Assembly: GCA_021787475.1 (NCBI GenBank)
Contig: JAJYLW010000006.1
Span: 1-64,000, forward strand
Direction: 5' to 3'
Length of the DNA: 64,000 bases
Origin: Actinomycetes bacterium
GTDB lineage: Bacteria; Actinomycetota; Thermoleophilia; BMS3ABIN01
Of the stretch, positions 49,084 through 57,657 are shown piece after piece (position 1 is the first letter of the stretch; each line of letters starts with the position of its first letter). The notes under the pieces are model-generated. The model saw nothing but the letters and a program-made list of their open reading frames with translations, did not search any database and had not been told where the DNA came from. Made by a program: the position numbers and the translations under genes.

Positions 49084-50598
49084 TCATATTTCTGATTCAG
49101 GCTCGCGCCTCTCGCCTTGCTTTATTGCTATCCGTTTTACCTCCTCGGCATCGTTAAACGGCTTCGGGCCCGAGGCCATTATCTGGGTCCGTTCGTGCCC
49201 CTTGCCGGCAATCAGCACCAGGTCACCGGGGGCCGCGGCGTTCAGGGCAGCCTCAATGGCCGCCCCCCGGTCCGCGATACGCAGGTAACGGCCACCGGAC
49301 TGGATCAGACCCTGCTCGGCAGCGTCAAGTATCCGCTTCGGCTCTTCCGCGTAGCAGTCATCCGTTGTCAGCACAGACAAGTCCGCGCGCGAGCCGGCGA
49401 TTTTTCCCATCCGGGGGCGCTTGTAACAGTCGCGCTCTCCCGGGCAGCCAAAGACAAGAATCAGCTTTCCGCTGGTGAATTGCCTGGCCGTCTGAAGCGT
49501 TCTTTCCAGCCCGTCTTCATTGTGCGCGTAATCAACCACGACTTCGTACTGCCTGCCGACGTCAACCGGCTCGAACCGTCCGGGCACGGAGCGCAGTGAC
49601 GCCAGCCCGGCCGCCATTGCCTCAAGCGGCAGCCCCAGCAGGTGCGCTGCTGCCGCCGCCGCCAGCGCATTGTCAATATTATGCCGCCCCGGCAGGTGAA
49701 AGCTTACCGGAACCGACCCTGCCGGGGTAACCAGCTCAAATCTGCTGTCCCAGGCGTGGCCGCGAAGATTTTCTGCGCGCACCTCCGCCGCCGCCGCCGA
49801 ACCAAAGCTGGCAACCCGCCCAGGACCAAGCTCATCAAGGAGGCGGCGGCCGTGAACATCACCCATATTAACAGCCGCCCGCGGCGCTTGCCCGCCCTTG
49901 CACGTTGAAACGCCGTTCTTCGGTGCGGGCAAAAACAGCCGCCGCTTGACCTGAAAATAAGACTCCATGTCCTGGTGAAGATCAAGATGATCGTGGGTCA
50001 GGTTGGTAAAAACAGCGGCGGTAAAAGGAACGCAGTCCAACCGGCTAAGCTCGATCCCGTGCGACGAGGCCTCGATAACGGCAAATTCAAAATCGGCCTC
50101 AACCATCTCCGCCAGCAGTCGCTGAAGATCGGGAGCTTCGGGAGTTGTGCGCTTCGATCTGGTCACGCCGGCCGGCGTCCGGTTCTCGACGCCGCCGACC
50201 AGCCCCGTTTTTCTCCCGGCCGCCCTGAATATGCTGTCCAGCAGAAATGTGGTGGTGGTCTTGCCGTTGGTGCCGGTGACGCCAACAACTTTGAGCCGGC
50301 GCGCCGGCTGGCCGTAGAAATTGGCCGCGGCCTGCGCCAGGGCGCGCCGGCTGTTCTCAACCTGTACCTGAGAGGCCCTTAACCCGGCCAACCATCGCTC
50401 CGTCACAATGGCGGCGGCGCCTCTTTCCAGGGCGCCGGCGGCGTAATCATGCCCATCGGATTTGAACCCGGGCAGGGCAATAAAGAGGGAGCCCCTTCCC
50501 GCCTGTCTTGAATCATACATAACTGACGTTATGTCAACGTCAAGATCGGCAGCGTGCCTGATGATTTTGACTCCCTGAAGTACTTGCGCCAGTCTCAT
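49084..50598 (-). CDS. MurE-family ligase with altered substrate motif
   Basis: 504 residues with a complete Mur-ligase fold: N-terminal UDP-binding domain (1-98), central ATPase with GTNGKTTT (109-116) and carbamylated K218, C-terminal domain (345-504). MurE adds the third residue of the peptide stem. The region that selects the amino acid, DNPR for meso-diaminopimelate, here reads DDCY (413-416); the nearby GGDRD site is GERDCYKRP. So the usual diaminopimelate signature is missing, and the added amino acid, or even the reaction, is uncertain. It is not in a mur operon but lies between an AI-2E permease and an M23 peptidase. Confidence 0.8.
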   Translation of the reverse strand: MRLAQVLQGVKIIRHAADLDVDITSVMYDSRQAGRGSLFIALPGFKSDGHDYAAGALERGAAAIVTERWLAGLRASQVQVENSRRALAQAAANFYGQPARRLKVVGVTGTNGKTTTTFLLDSIFRAAGRKTGLVGGVENRTPAGVTRSKRTTPEAPDLQRLLAEMVEADFEFAVIEASSHGIELSRLDCVPFTAAVFTNLTHDHLDLHQDMESYFQVKRRLFLPAPKNGVSTCKGGQAPRAAVNMGDVHGRRLLDELGPGRVASFGSAAAAEVRAENLRGHAWDSRFELVTPAGSVPVSFHLPGRHNIDNALAAAAAAHLLGLPLEAMAAGLASLRSVPGRFEPVDVGRQYEVVVDYAHNEDGLERTLQTARQFTSGKLILVFGCPGERDCYKRPRMGKIAGSRADLSVLTTDDCYAEEPKRILDAAEQGLIQSGGRYLRIADRGAAIEAALNAAAPGDLVLIAGKGHERTQIMASGPKPFNDAEEVKRIAIKQGERREPESEI

Positions 50599-50634
50599 TT
50601 TACATTCGGGCTCCGGCCGAGGCCGGATGGACTG

Positions 50635-51765
50635 TCATTCCTCAGCTACTTGCTCCGCCGGCGTTGGCTCCTCTTTTTGGCGCCACTTTTCCAGGCTGAG
50701 CCTGGCGCGGAAAAAGGAGGTGATTTCTCTGCCCAGCGCAACCATCGGCAGAGCAAGGATTATGCCGATCACGCCGTGAACCTCGGCGCCGGCAAGCATG
50801 GCGAAGATGACCACCAGTGGGTGCACGCCCACCGCCGAGCCCATGATGTTGGGCACGAGAATATGGGCTTCCACTTCCTGGATGAAGATAAAGACGCCGA
50901 CCACCGCCAGCGCCGCCCAGGGTGATACGAACAGGGCGGTGAGCACCGGCGGGATGGCGCCCAGGATTGGCCCCAGGTAAGGGATAAACTCGGTCAGTCC
51001 CGCCCAGGCGCCAAAGAAGGCGGAATAGCTTGAGCCCTCGGGCCAGATTCCCAGCATGCCCAGAAACCAGATGCCCAGCCCGACGCTAAGCCCGATGATG
51101 AAGCTAAGCAGCGCCTGCGCCTGAATCCAGTGCGTGACCGCCTGTTGCGTCCTTGTGACAAACTCGTCTGCATCGGCGGAGTACCGTTTTGGAAACAGGC
51201 TCCTGACGAAGCGGCCGATGCGCTTGGCGTCAAGCAGCATGTAGATGGAAATGACAATCACGATAAAGAACTGCGTCAGGGCGCCCACGAGGTTAATCGA
51301 GTAAGCCAGAATTTGGGGACCGAGGTCAACGAGGGCGCCGGATAGCTTGTCAGCCAGATTGTTCGCCTGCTGGCCGACATCGAAGGGCAGGTTGAGCCCC
51401 TGCAGCGTTGACTTCCAGTTTTCGATCTGTTCCCGCACCATCTCGGCATAATTGGGCAGGTTGTTAATGAGCTGCTGCAGCTGCGTCAATGCCGGCGGGA
51501 TGACGATGATAAAAAAGAGGACAATTGCCGCCAGCAGCCCGAGGTAGACAATGAATACGCCAAGGTAGCGCGGCACTTTGAGCCATTCCAGACGGTTGAC
51601 AAGCGGATTCAGCATTAGCGACAGCAGCGCCGCGCTCAGAAAAATGAAGATCGCCGTCGTGATCACGGAGGCGGCAAACCAGATCAGTAGGATCAGGATG
51701 GGCAGGCCCACCATCTGCATCCACTTGGGAATTTTTATAATCATGCCTTGCTGCTGTTTTTCCAT
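50635..51765 (-). CDS. AI-2E family transporter
   Basis: 376 residues with about eight membrane helices. The family core includes 'LFVSPWAALAVVGVFIFIQE' and 'NIMGSAVGVHPLVVIFAMLA'. Members carry diverse functions such as Na+/H+ antiport or export of small molecules, and few use autoinducer 2. It ends 37 bp upstream of the MurE-like gene on the same strand and may be in its operon. The C-terminal tail is short and acidic. Confidence 0.85.
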   Translation of the reverse strand: MEKQQQGMIIKIPKWMQMVGLPILILLIWFAASVITTAIFIFLSAALLSLMLNPLVNRLEWLKVPRYLGVFIVYLGLLAAIVLFFIIVIPPALTQLQQLINNLPNYAEMVREQIENWKSTLQGLNLPFDVGQQANNLADKLSGALVDLGPQILAYSINLVGALTQFFIVIVISIYMLLDAKRIGRFVRSLFPKRYSADADEFVTRTQQAVTHWIQAQALLSFIIGLSVGLGIWFLGMLGIWPEGSSYSAFFGAWAGLTEFIPYLGPILGAIPPVLTALFVSPWAALAVVGVFIFIQEVEAHILVPNIMGSAVGVHPLVVIFAMLAGAEVHGVIGIILALPMVALGREITSFFRARLSLEKWRQKEEPTPAEQVAEE

Positions 51766-51872
51766 TAGTTCCGCTCTGGCAAAGAAATCTGAATTGACTG
51801 AGATTAATTAATTGTATCTTATTAGCACAAAGGGGGTTGAAAAAAATCAAACAGATGGTTTAATTACCTCCG

Positions 51873-52616
51873 ATGGCTTCCCAGCCCCACACTATACAGC
51901 GGCAAGCAAAAAAATACAGGTTCAAATGGCACTCCGCAATTTTCCTCGCGATCATGTTCGTTATCGCCATGCTTGCTTTTACCGCCTCCATCGTATCTTC
52001 GAGGGCGATTTCCACTCCCCTGCTTGATAACGAAACGATGTCGGCCGCGAGGGAAGTGGCTTCAACAAAACTCCCTGAGCGCGTGCCGCTGGCGCAGGCA
52101 GAGGGGCTTAAACTGATGCTGCCGGTTTACGGCAGAGAAGTCACCGCAATCGGCTTTCATCCCAGCGCCGACGACGACGCCGTCGAGCTTGATCCAATTG
52201 GCCAGCAGGTCGACTCCCCGTTTTCCAACAGCCCGGGGCAGTTTTTTTCTCAAGGCGGAACCCAGTATGTTGTCATGAGCGGCGACGGGTCGATAAAGGC
52301 CATGGACGTGGGAGCGCCAGCCGAGACCAATGTCTATGCTCCGGTCGATGGCGTTGTCACGGGCATCCGGCAGTATCAGGCGGACGGCCAGTGCCCGGAC
52401 ATCGAAATAAACATCCAGCCGCAGGCGCAGCCGCGGCTGACAGTCGCCCTCTCCCACATCGATTATCCCCAGGTGACGCTGGGGCAGCCGGTCCGGGCCG
52501 GCACCAGCCGCATCGGCGCGGTCAGGGCCATGGATGGTTGCCTTAATCAACCGCTGCGCCAGTACACCTACGACAATGGCAACCATTTGCAGATGCAGGT
52601 TGACCTCGCCAGATGA
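51873..52616 (+). CDS. Membrane-anchored protein with a degenerate M23-like domain
   Basis: 247 residues. A membrane anchor lies at about 22-45 (AIFLAIMFVIAMLAFTASIV). The C-terminal half (about 145-247) resembles an M23/duplicated-hybrid fold with 'VYAPVDGVVTGIRQYQADGQ', 'LSHIDYPQVTLGQPVRAG' and 'GNHLQMQV'. The histidine of the first zinc motif (HxxxD) is absent: the position reads K-A-M-D. It is thus likely inactive and may act as a regulator or wall-binding protein. It overlaps the MTAP-like gene by 4 bp. Confidence 0.6.
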   Translation: MASQPHTIQRQAKKYRFKWHSAIFLAIMFVIAMLAFTASIVSSRAISTPLLDNETMSAAREVASTKLPERVPLAQAEGLKLMLPVYGREVTAIGFHPSADDDAVELDPIGQQVDSPFSNSPGQFFSQGGTQYVVMSGDGSIKAMDVGAPAETNVYAPVDGVVTGIRQYQADGQCPDIEINIQPQAQPRLTVALSHIDYPQVTLGQPVRAGTSRIGAVRAMDGCLNQPLRQYTYDNGNHLQMQVDLAR

Positions 52617-53446
52617 ATCCTGATCGCGGTGCTGCTGCCGGGATCCCGGCGGCGGCGTGGATGATTATCGGCGGCTCCGGAACCCGCTCCTGCTCCTTTC
52701 CCGAAGACGCTGACGCCGGCGCCCGCGTTATTGACATAAATCTTGTTTTTGATACCCCATATGGCGCCTCGCCCGCCTTCAAGCTTTTTGAAAGCGCCGG
52801 CGGCCGCCGCTGCCTCACCGCGGAGTTGCACGGCTGGCGCCCGGGAACAAGCAGGGGCGAAGCCTCGCGGCAATTGTTCTGGGTTCTGGCAAAGGCGGGG
52901 GTAAAACATATCCTTGCCGAAGCCGGCGTCGGCAGCCTCAACCCGCTGCTGGACCCGCGGGATATTGTCATTCCCGATGATTTTGTTGACCTGACTACCC
53001 ACCGGAACCCGGATCCCGTGGCTGGCGGCCATCTCCTGATTATGCGTAATCCTGTCTGCCCGGCGCTGGGGCGGGCGCTTTTCAAAGCGGCGAGAGAGCA
53101 CAGCCGCGCCAGGGTTTTCGAGCGTGGAACCTGCGTTGTCACCGAAGGCCCCCGTTTTGAAAGCAAGTCCGAAATCAGGATGATGCAAGCCTGGGGCGAC
53201 ATCATCGGCCAGAGCATGTGCCCCGAGGTATGGCTGGCGCGAGACATCGGCGCCTGCTACGCCGCCCTTTACCTTGTCGTTAACTACGCCGAGGGCGTCT
53301 TGCGCGACTGGGAACATTCGCTGTTGAAAGAGATATTCGAAAAAGATGCCATTAATCAGTCACGGATTCTGCTGGCCGCCCTGGACGCCGCCGATGAGGA
53401 GCGCCAGTGCGCCTGCGCCGGCCTGCGGAAGCCGACGCTGTTTTAA
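52613..53446 (+). CDS. MTAP/PNP-family nucleoside phosphorylase
   Basis: 277 residues. The family's 'VVTEGPRFESKSEIRM', 'MCPEVWLARDIGACYAALYL' and 'VNYAEG' segments are present, together with the phosphate-binding GGSGTRS near residue 20. It would phosphorolyse methylthioadenosine or a purine nucleoside. The sequence does not decide between MTA and inosine/guanosine. The C-terminus (DEERQCACAGLRKP) has a C-x-C pair. It is the second gene of a two-gene operon with the M23-like membrane protein, an odd pairing. Confidence 0.85.
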   Translation: MNPDRGAAAGIPAAAWMIIGGSGTRSCSFPEDADAGARVIDINLVFDTPYGASPAFKLFESAGGRRCLTAELHGWRPGTSRGEASRQLFWVLAKAGVKHILAEAGVGSLNPLLDPRDIVIPDDFVDLTTHRNPDPVAGGHLLIMRNPVCPALGRALFKAAREHSRARVFERGTCVVTEGPRFESKSEIRMMQAWGDIIGQSMCPEVWLARDIGACYAALYLVVNYAEGVLRDWEHSLLKEIFEKDAINQSRILLAALDAADEERQCACAGLRKPTLF

Positions 53447-53470
53447 GGGAGCTACCCCGAGTGGTCCTGG

Positions 53471-53530
53471 AGCCAACCCGGCAGGTGTATCCTGCTGCGG
53501 CCGGCGGCAAAGGCCTCGACGCGAATTATT
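53471..53530. repeat. Dispersed GCAGCAGGAT repeat, copy with an insertion
   Basis: On the minus strand: TAAATAATTCGCGTCGAGG, about 10 bp of extra sequence, then GGCCGCAGCAGGATACACC and TGCCGG. It lies between the convergent MTAP-like and SLT genes and overlaps the first bases after both. Confidence 0.5.
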
Positions 53531-54924
53531 TACGAGACAAGCTTTTTGCTCCGGCTGCTCGATGCCCTGAGTTTGTCAGCAAGATAAATCAACCTGTCAA
53601 CGGCGCTTTGATACGTGTCCTCAAGCGCGGTGCTATCCAGCGGTGGACCCTCCGGCAGCAGCGCCAGGTCCGCCGGCGGCATCAGCGTGATTGCCTCTGC
53701 TTCTAACCCCAAATCATTGAATGTGTCCTTGTCGGGAATCAGACGCCTGCTGCCGTCCCTTGCCAGATAAAATGGCCCGGCCGGAGAAGACGCCACGATC
53801 TCGCCGTTTTCGGTAATGGGAGCGCCGAGCGGCAGCAAGTCAAGCTTTGCCGCCGGGATTGTTCTGACGTCCTGGGGATAATAAAGGTCGCCGTCGTCAG
53901 GGTCGTTGACGTTGAAGTTGGGGATGAGATGCCTGAAGCCGCCTTTCATGACATAAACCCCGCCGCCGGCCGGGCCTTTCACCAGCACGCCGTCATGGTT
54001 GTCGGGCCAGGTAACGCTCGGCACTTGCCGGCCGGCCCGGTAGCCCTCGAGAATCAGGTCTGAGGCAGCGACCGGACCGCCCCCCAGGCTCCGGTCCAGG
54101 CTCGCCAGGGTCGGCCCATCCGGCACCAGCCGCCTGCGGCCGCGCTCGATAATGAACACCTGCCCCTCCGGATCCTGAACGCGCATATTCTCGGACAGGT
54201 TAACTGGCCTTTGCTTTTGCGGCTTCGCAGGCACAGGCGGTGCCGGGGCCGGCGGTTGGGGCGCCGGTTTGGGCGTATTGAGGGCATGAGCCGGCTGCGG
54301 CGTCGGAACCGGCACGCCGATGCCATTCTCAAGCGCACCCGCCGGAATAGCGCTAACCGGAACGCCGGCCCAGAGCCCCCCGGCGCCGGAAGCAATCAGA
54401 CTCCAGACCTCGTATGGATAAGGGTTGTTGCGGGTCCAGCCGTTGTAGGCCCAGACGGCGTAAAACCAGTTTTCGTAGACGGACTTGTTGCCGTCGCCGA
54501 TCCTTGGCGTTTCCGCCAGCTTCCCCAGCAGGATATCGGCGCCGGCGTTAATATTGTAATCAATGTCCGTTTGCAGCCTGCCGACATCGTAATTGCCGTA
54601 TGACGTAACCTGCATGACGCCAATGCCGCCGTCCGGGCTGACCAGGGTGTGGCCGCCGGAATCAAGCTGCCTCCAGCCGCTTTCCCAGTAAGCAACCGCA
54701 TAGAGGATCTCCGGGGGAATGCCGCGCGCCAGGGCGGCAGCGGCAAGCTTGTCCTTTACCTGGGAGAATGGCGGATTGGCAAGAGCAGGTAACGCCGGCT
54801 GGGGGCTGCCGTCCTGGCCGGCGGCGGTTGCGGCAAGCAATGGCGCAATCAACGCCATTGCCAAAATCGCGGTTAAAGCAAACAGGACCGGGCGATGAAG
54901 CGCCCAAGCGAACAGAATCCTCAT
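53530..54924 (-). CDS. Secreted SLT-type lytic transglycosylase with three C-terminal repeats
   Basis: 464 residues. A signal peptide (about 1-35) is followed by a lysozyme-like SLT domain (50-200) with catalytic E81 in YWESGW and 'DGGIGVMQVTSYG'. A Pro/Ala/Gln linker (215-245) leads to three repeats of about 50 residues (about 252-300, 318-370, 380-440), each with a 'G-x-V/F-Y/I-x-I/L-x-x-G-x-R-x-L-I/V-P' core. The enzyme would cleave glycan strands and the repeats probably bind wall polymer. It has two strong charged features at its C-terminus (SSRSKK). Confidence 0.85.
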   Translation of the reverse strand: MRILFAWALHRPVLFALTAILAMALIAPLLAATAAGQDGSPQPALPALANPPFSQVKDKLAAAALARGIPPEILYAVAYWESGWRQLDSGGHTLVSPDGGIGVMQVTSYGNYDVGRLQTDIDYNINAGADILLGKLAETPRIGDGNKSVYENWFYAVWAYNGWTRNNPYPYEVWSLIASGAGGLWAGVPVSAIPAGALENGIGVPVPTPQPAHALNTPKPAPQPPAPAPPVPAKPQKQRPVNLSENMRVQDPEGQVFIIERGRRRLVPDGPTLASLDRSLGGGPVAASDLILEGYRAGRQVPSVTWPDNHDGVLVKGPAGGGVYVMKGGFRHLIPNFNVNDPDDGDLYYPQDVRTIPAAKLDLLPLGAPITENGEIVASSPAGPFYLARDGSRRLIPDKDTFNDLGLEAEAITLMPPADLALLPEGPPLDSTALEDTYQSAVDRLIYLADKLRASSSRSKKLVS

Positions 54925-55142
54925 GGATCGATAATGTTTTTGGAGGCTTTAAGCAGAAGTAATCGGCTCGGCGTCTGGTTTTTTTTCTGAAGATGTCTTT
55001 CTGGGAGATGCGGATTAAAAAACAATCAACAATCCGTTGTGCGGAGCGAACTTGATGCTACCAAAGGAAAATGAAAGTTAAAAGAGTTTTTTATTAACTT
55101 ATGTTAAGGGAGGTGAAACAGGTAAGACAAATCTGCCGGGAG

Positions 55143-56594
55143 TTATCCTTTCACCACCCCCAGCGGGCGCAACTTTGCCACCTTGTGCGAGATGCCGGCT
55201 TTGTGGCACAAATCGACTACTTTGTTAACATCCTTGTAGGCCTCCGGCGCCTCCTCGGCGAGCCCTTTGATGCTGCCGGCCCTGACGGTGATGCCCTGGG
55301 CCTCTAGCCGCGCCTTGAGCTCATGGCCCCGGATCATCCGCCTGGCGGCCCGGCGGCCCATGACCCGGCCGGCGCCGTGGCAGGTGGAGCCGAAGCTCAG
55401 GCTCATTGCTTCTTCGGTTCCCTTGAGCAGATAAGAGGCAGTACCCATGTCGCCAGGGACGATCACGGGCTGGCCTGTCTGCCTGTACCTTGCCGGCACG
55501 TCCGGATGGCCTCCCGGGAAAGAGCGGGTCGCCCCCTTGCGGTGTACGCACAGGCGCATCTTCCTGCCCCCGACCTGGTGCTCTTCGAACTTGGCCACGT
55601 TGTGCGACACGTCATAAACGAGCTCAAGTCCCAGCTGCTCGGCTGATGACTTAAAAACATACTCAAACGACCGGCGGATCATGTGCGTCATCACCTGGCG
55701 GTTGCAGCGGGCGAAGTTAACGGCGCATGCCATGGCGGCATAATACTCCTTGCCCTCGCGGCTGCCGATGGGCGCGCAGGCCAACTGCCGGTCCGGCAGG
55801 ATGATGCCCTCCCGCGCCGCCGCTGGGCCCATGATCTTCACGTAATCGGTGCAGACCTGGTGCCCCAGCCCCCGCGAGCCTGAATGCAGCATGACACAAA
55901 GCTGGTCCTTGACGATGCCGAAAACAGCCGCCGACTCTCTGTCGAAAATTTCCTCCACCACCTGCACTTCAGCAAAATGGTTGCCGGCGCCAAGGGTGCC
56001 CGGCTGGCTAAAGCCCCGCTCGCGGGCGCGGGCGCTCACCAGGGACGGATCGGCGCCGGCAAGCACTCCCCCGTCCTCGATGGCGTCAACATCATCCGGC
56101 CGGCCAAATCCCCGCTCAATGATCCAGGGAACGCCACCCGTCATCAGGTCATCCATCTCTTTCGGTTTCAGCCGCAGATTCCCCCGGCTCCCCACTCCGG
56201 CCGGAATCATGCGGGCGAGCTCATGCACCAGTCCGGGAATAGCTGTGTTTACTTCCGGCGCCAGCAGGTTTGTGCGCAGCAGCCTCACCCCGCAGGCAAT
56301 GTCGTAACCGACGCCACCGGGCGAAATGACGCCCTCATCCATAGCAAACGCGGCGACGCCGCCGATGGCGAAACCGTAGCCCCAATGGATATCGGGCATG
56401 GCCAGCGAGGCGGTCACTATTCCCGGCAGGCAGGCGACGTTGGCCACCTGCTCCAGCGCCCTTTCCTCGCGCGCCTTCTCCATCAGCTGGCGGTCGGCAA
56501 AGATGCGGCCCGGCACCCGCATGGCGCCCGACGGCGGGATTTCCCACAAATAAGGGTTTATCTCAATAAGGTCCGTGTTCAACAAAGTTTCCAT
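55143..56594 (-). CDS. rtcB: RNA-splicing ligase RtcB
   Basis: 483 residues, full-length. It joins 2',3'-cyclic phosphate or 3'-phosphate ends to 5'-OH ends with GTP and Mn2+. The metal ligand C101 is in DIACGVRLL. The guanylated histidine is in TCHGAGRVMGR, and 'HSGSRGLGHQVCTDY' is conserved. No intein is present. The archease gene lies immediately upstream in the same orientation, so activator and enzyme are cotranscribed. Its start has no strong ribosome site; heptamer array K precedes it. Confidence 0.97.
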   Translation of the reverse strand: METLLNTDLIEINPYLWEIPPSGAMRVPGRIFADRQLMEKAREERALEQVANVACLPGIVTASLAMPDIHWGYGFAIGGVAAFAMDEGVISPGGVGYDIACGVRLLRTNLLAPEVNTAIPGLVHELARMIPAGVGSRGNLRLKPKEMDDLMTGGVPWIIERGFGRPDDVDAIEDGGVLAGADPSLVSARARERGFSQPGTLGAGNHFAEVQVVEEIFDRESAAVFGIVKDQLCVMLHSGSRGLGHQVCTDYVKIMGPAAAREGIILPDRQLACAPIGSREGKEYYAAMACAVNFARCNRQVMTHMIRRSFEYVFKSSAEQLGLELVYDVSHNVAKFEEHQVGGRKMRLCVHRKGATRSFPGGHPDVPARYRQTGQPVIVPGDMGTASYLLKGTEEAMSLSFGSTCHGAGRVMGRRAARRMIRGHELKARLEAQGITVRAGSIKGLAEEAPEAYKDVNKVVDLCHKAGISHKVAKLRPLGVVKG

Positions 56595-56601
56595 TTTTTT
56601 T

Positions 56602-56650
56602 CTGTCCTGTTTCCGGTTTCTTGATCAAAAACTGGGAACCGAAACCTGCT
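56602..56650. repeat. 7-bp periodic array K
   Basis: Seven phased heptamers: CTGTCCT, GTTTCCG, GTTTCTT, GATCAAA, AACTGGG, AACCGAA, ACCTGCT, filling the 54-bp gap between archease and rtcB. Confidence 0.65.
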
Positions 56651-57065
56651 ACACATCAAATATCACCTCCGCCATCCACCCCTTTTCGGTCCGGGCTACC
56701 TGTAACTGGTAGTAAGTGACCGCTTTAATGTCGGTCTTGATCTCGTGCCGGGCCGGATCGATGAGGCTGCCCCGGGCCGAGGCCTCGAGCCGTGTATCCT
56801 CTAGCCGGCTAATTTGAAACTTCTTCAGCAGCACTCCCCTGCTTTCATAAATGTAAAGAAGCTCGTTCAGCCACTCCACCAGCAGTGTCTCCCGGTCCTC
56901 GGCTTCCACCGATACCGGAAACTCTTCTTCTTCGCCAACCAGCTCAAGGTCGGCAAGAAGGCTGAACATGCCCACGGCGGCGTTCTCAAACGCCTCGGCC
57001 TCAGTGGCGCCAAATGACCGCACGCCGATATCGGCGGTATGCTCAATTGTTTCAAATGCCTTCAT
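56649..57065 (-). CDS. Archease (RtcB activator)
   Basis: 138 residues, an archease fold ('IEHTADIGVRSFGATEAEAF' at the N-terminus and ending 'GWMAEVIFDV'). Archease accelerates RtcB and lets it use other NTPs; its metal-binding Asp residues are in the N-terminal segment and the C-terminal IFDV. It sits 54 bp upstream of rtcB, a pairing known from archaea and several bacteria. An Rrf2 gene is divergently transcribed upstream. Confidence 0.95.
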   Translation of the reverse strand: MKAFETIEHTADIGVRSFGATEAEAFENAAVGMFSLLADLELVGEEEEFPVSVEAEDRETLLVEWLNELLYIYESRGVLLKKFQISRLEDTRLEASARGSLIDPARHEIKTDIKAVTYYQLQVARTEKGWMAEVIFDV

Positions 57066-57098
57066 TTGCAGGTATTAATATAATGTGGCCGAAAATGC

Positions 57099-57127
57099 TT
57101 GACATGTTTTATTCAAATGGATATAAT
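57099..57127 (+). promoter_or_regulatory. Consensus sigma-A promoter of the cysteine/sulfur operon
   Basis: TTGACA (57099-57104), exactly 17 bp, TATAAT (57122-57127). It lies 49 bp before the Rrf2 start. The AT-rich stretch TTATATCTAATTAA between the -10 and the ribosome site is a reasonable place for an Rrf2 operator. Confidence 0.85.
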
Positions 57128-57175
57128 TCGCATACATAAAAGCTGATAAATTATATCTAATTAACTGGAGATTCC

Positions 57176-57616
57176 ATGAACATTTCTGCAAAAAGCAAGT
57201 ACGCCGTCAGGGCCCTTGTTGAGCTGGCGCAGCATAACGACGGTCTGCCGGTTCCAATTGGCGATATCGCCTCCAAGCGTGATATCCCTCTCCAGTTCCT
57301 CGAGCAACTTTTCTCTAGTCTCCGCAAAGCAGGAATCCTAAACAGCCACCGCGGCGTTCGCGGCGGCTTTAGTTTCAAGCGGCTACCCGAAGATGTCAGC
57401 GTTCTTGACGTCATTGAGATTCTGGACGGGAATATCGCTCCCGCCGCCTGCACCATCGGCACCGCCTGCGACAAGGCCGAGCGCTGCGCCGTTAAGGGCG
57501 TCTGGATGGACGCCAAAAACAGCCTCGAGGGCGTCCTTGCCGCCTCCTCCATCGCGGAGCTGGCCGACAAGGAAATGATGATGCAGGATCAGGCCGAGGA
57601 AATGTACTATATTTAA
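57176..57616 (+). CDS. IscR-type Rrf2 regulator of the sulfur locus
   Basis: 146 residues. The winged helix spans 1-80 and the cluster-binding cysteines are C92, C98 and C104 (C-x5-C-x5-C), the numbering and spacing of E. coli IscR. It probably binds an Fe-S cluster and controls the operon starting at 57099. CymR, an Rrf2 protein without these cysteines, governs cysteine genes in Bacillus by binding CysK. cysK follows directly downstream here. An IscR-like sensor of cysteine supply is a reasonable inference. Confidence 0.9.
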   Translation: MNISAKSKYAVRALVELAQHNDGLPVPIGDIASKRDIPLQFLEQLFSSLRKAGILNSHRGVRGGFSFKRLPEDVSVLDVIEILDGNIAPAACTIGTACDKAERCAVKGVWMDAKNSLEGVLAASSIAELADKEMMMQDQAEEMYYI

Positions 57617-57657
57617 AATTGAGCAATAAGTCAACAAAACAAGGTTGGAGGGAAAAG

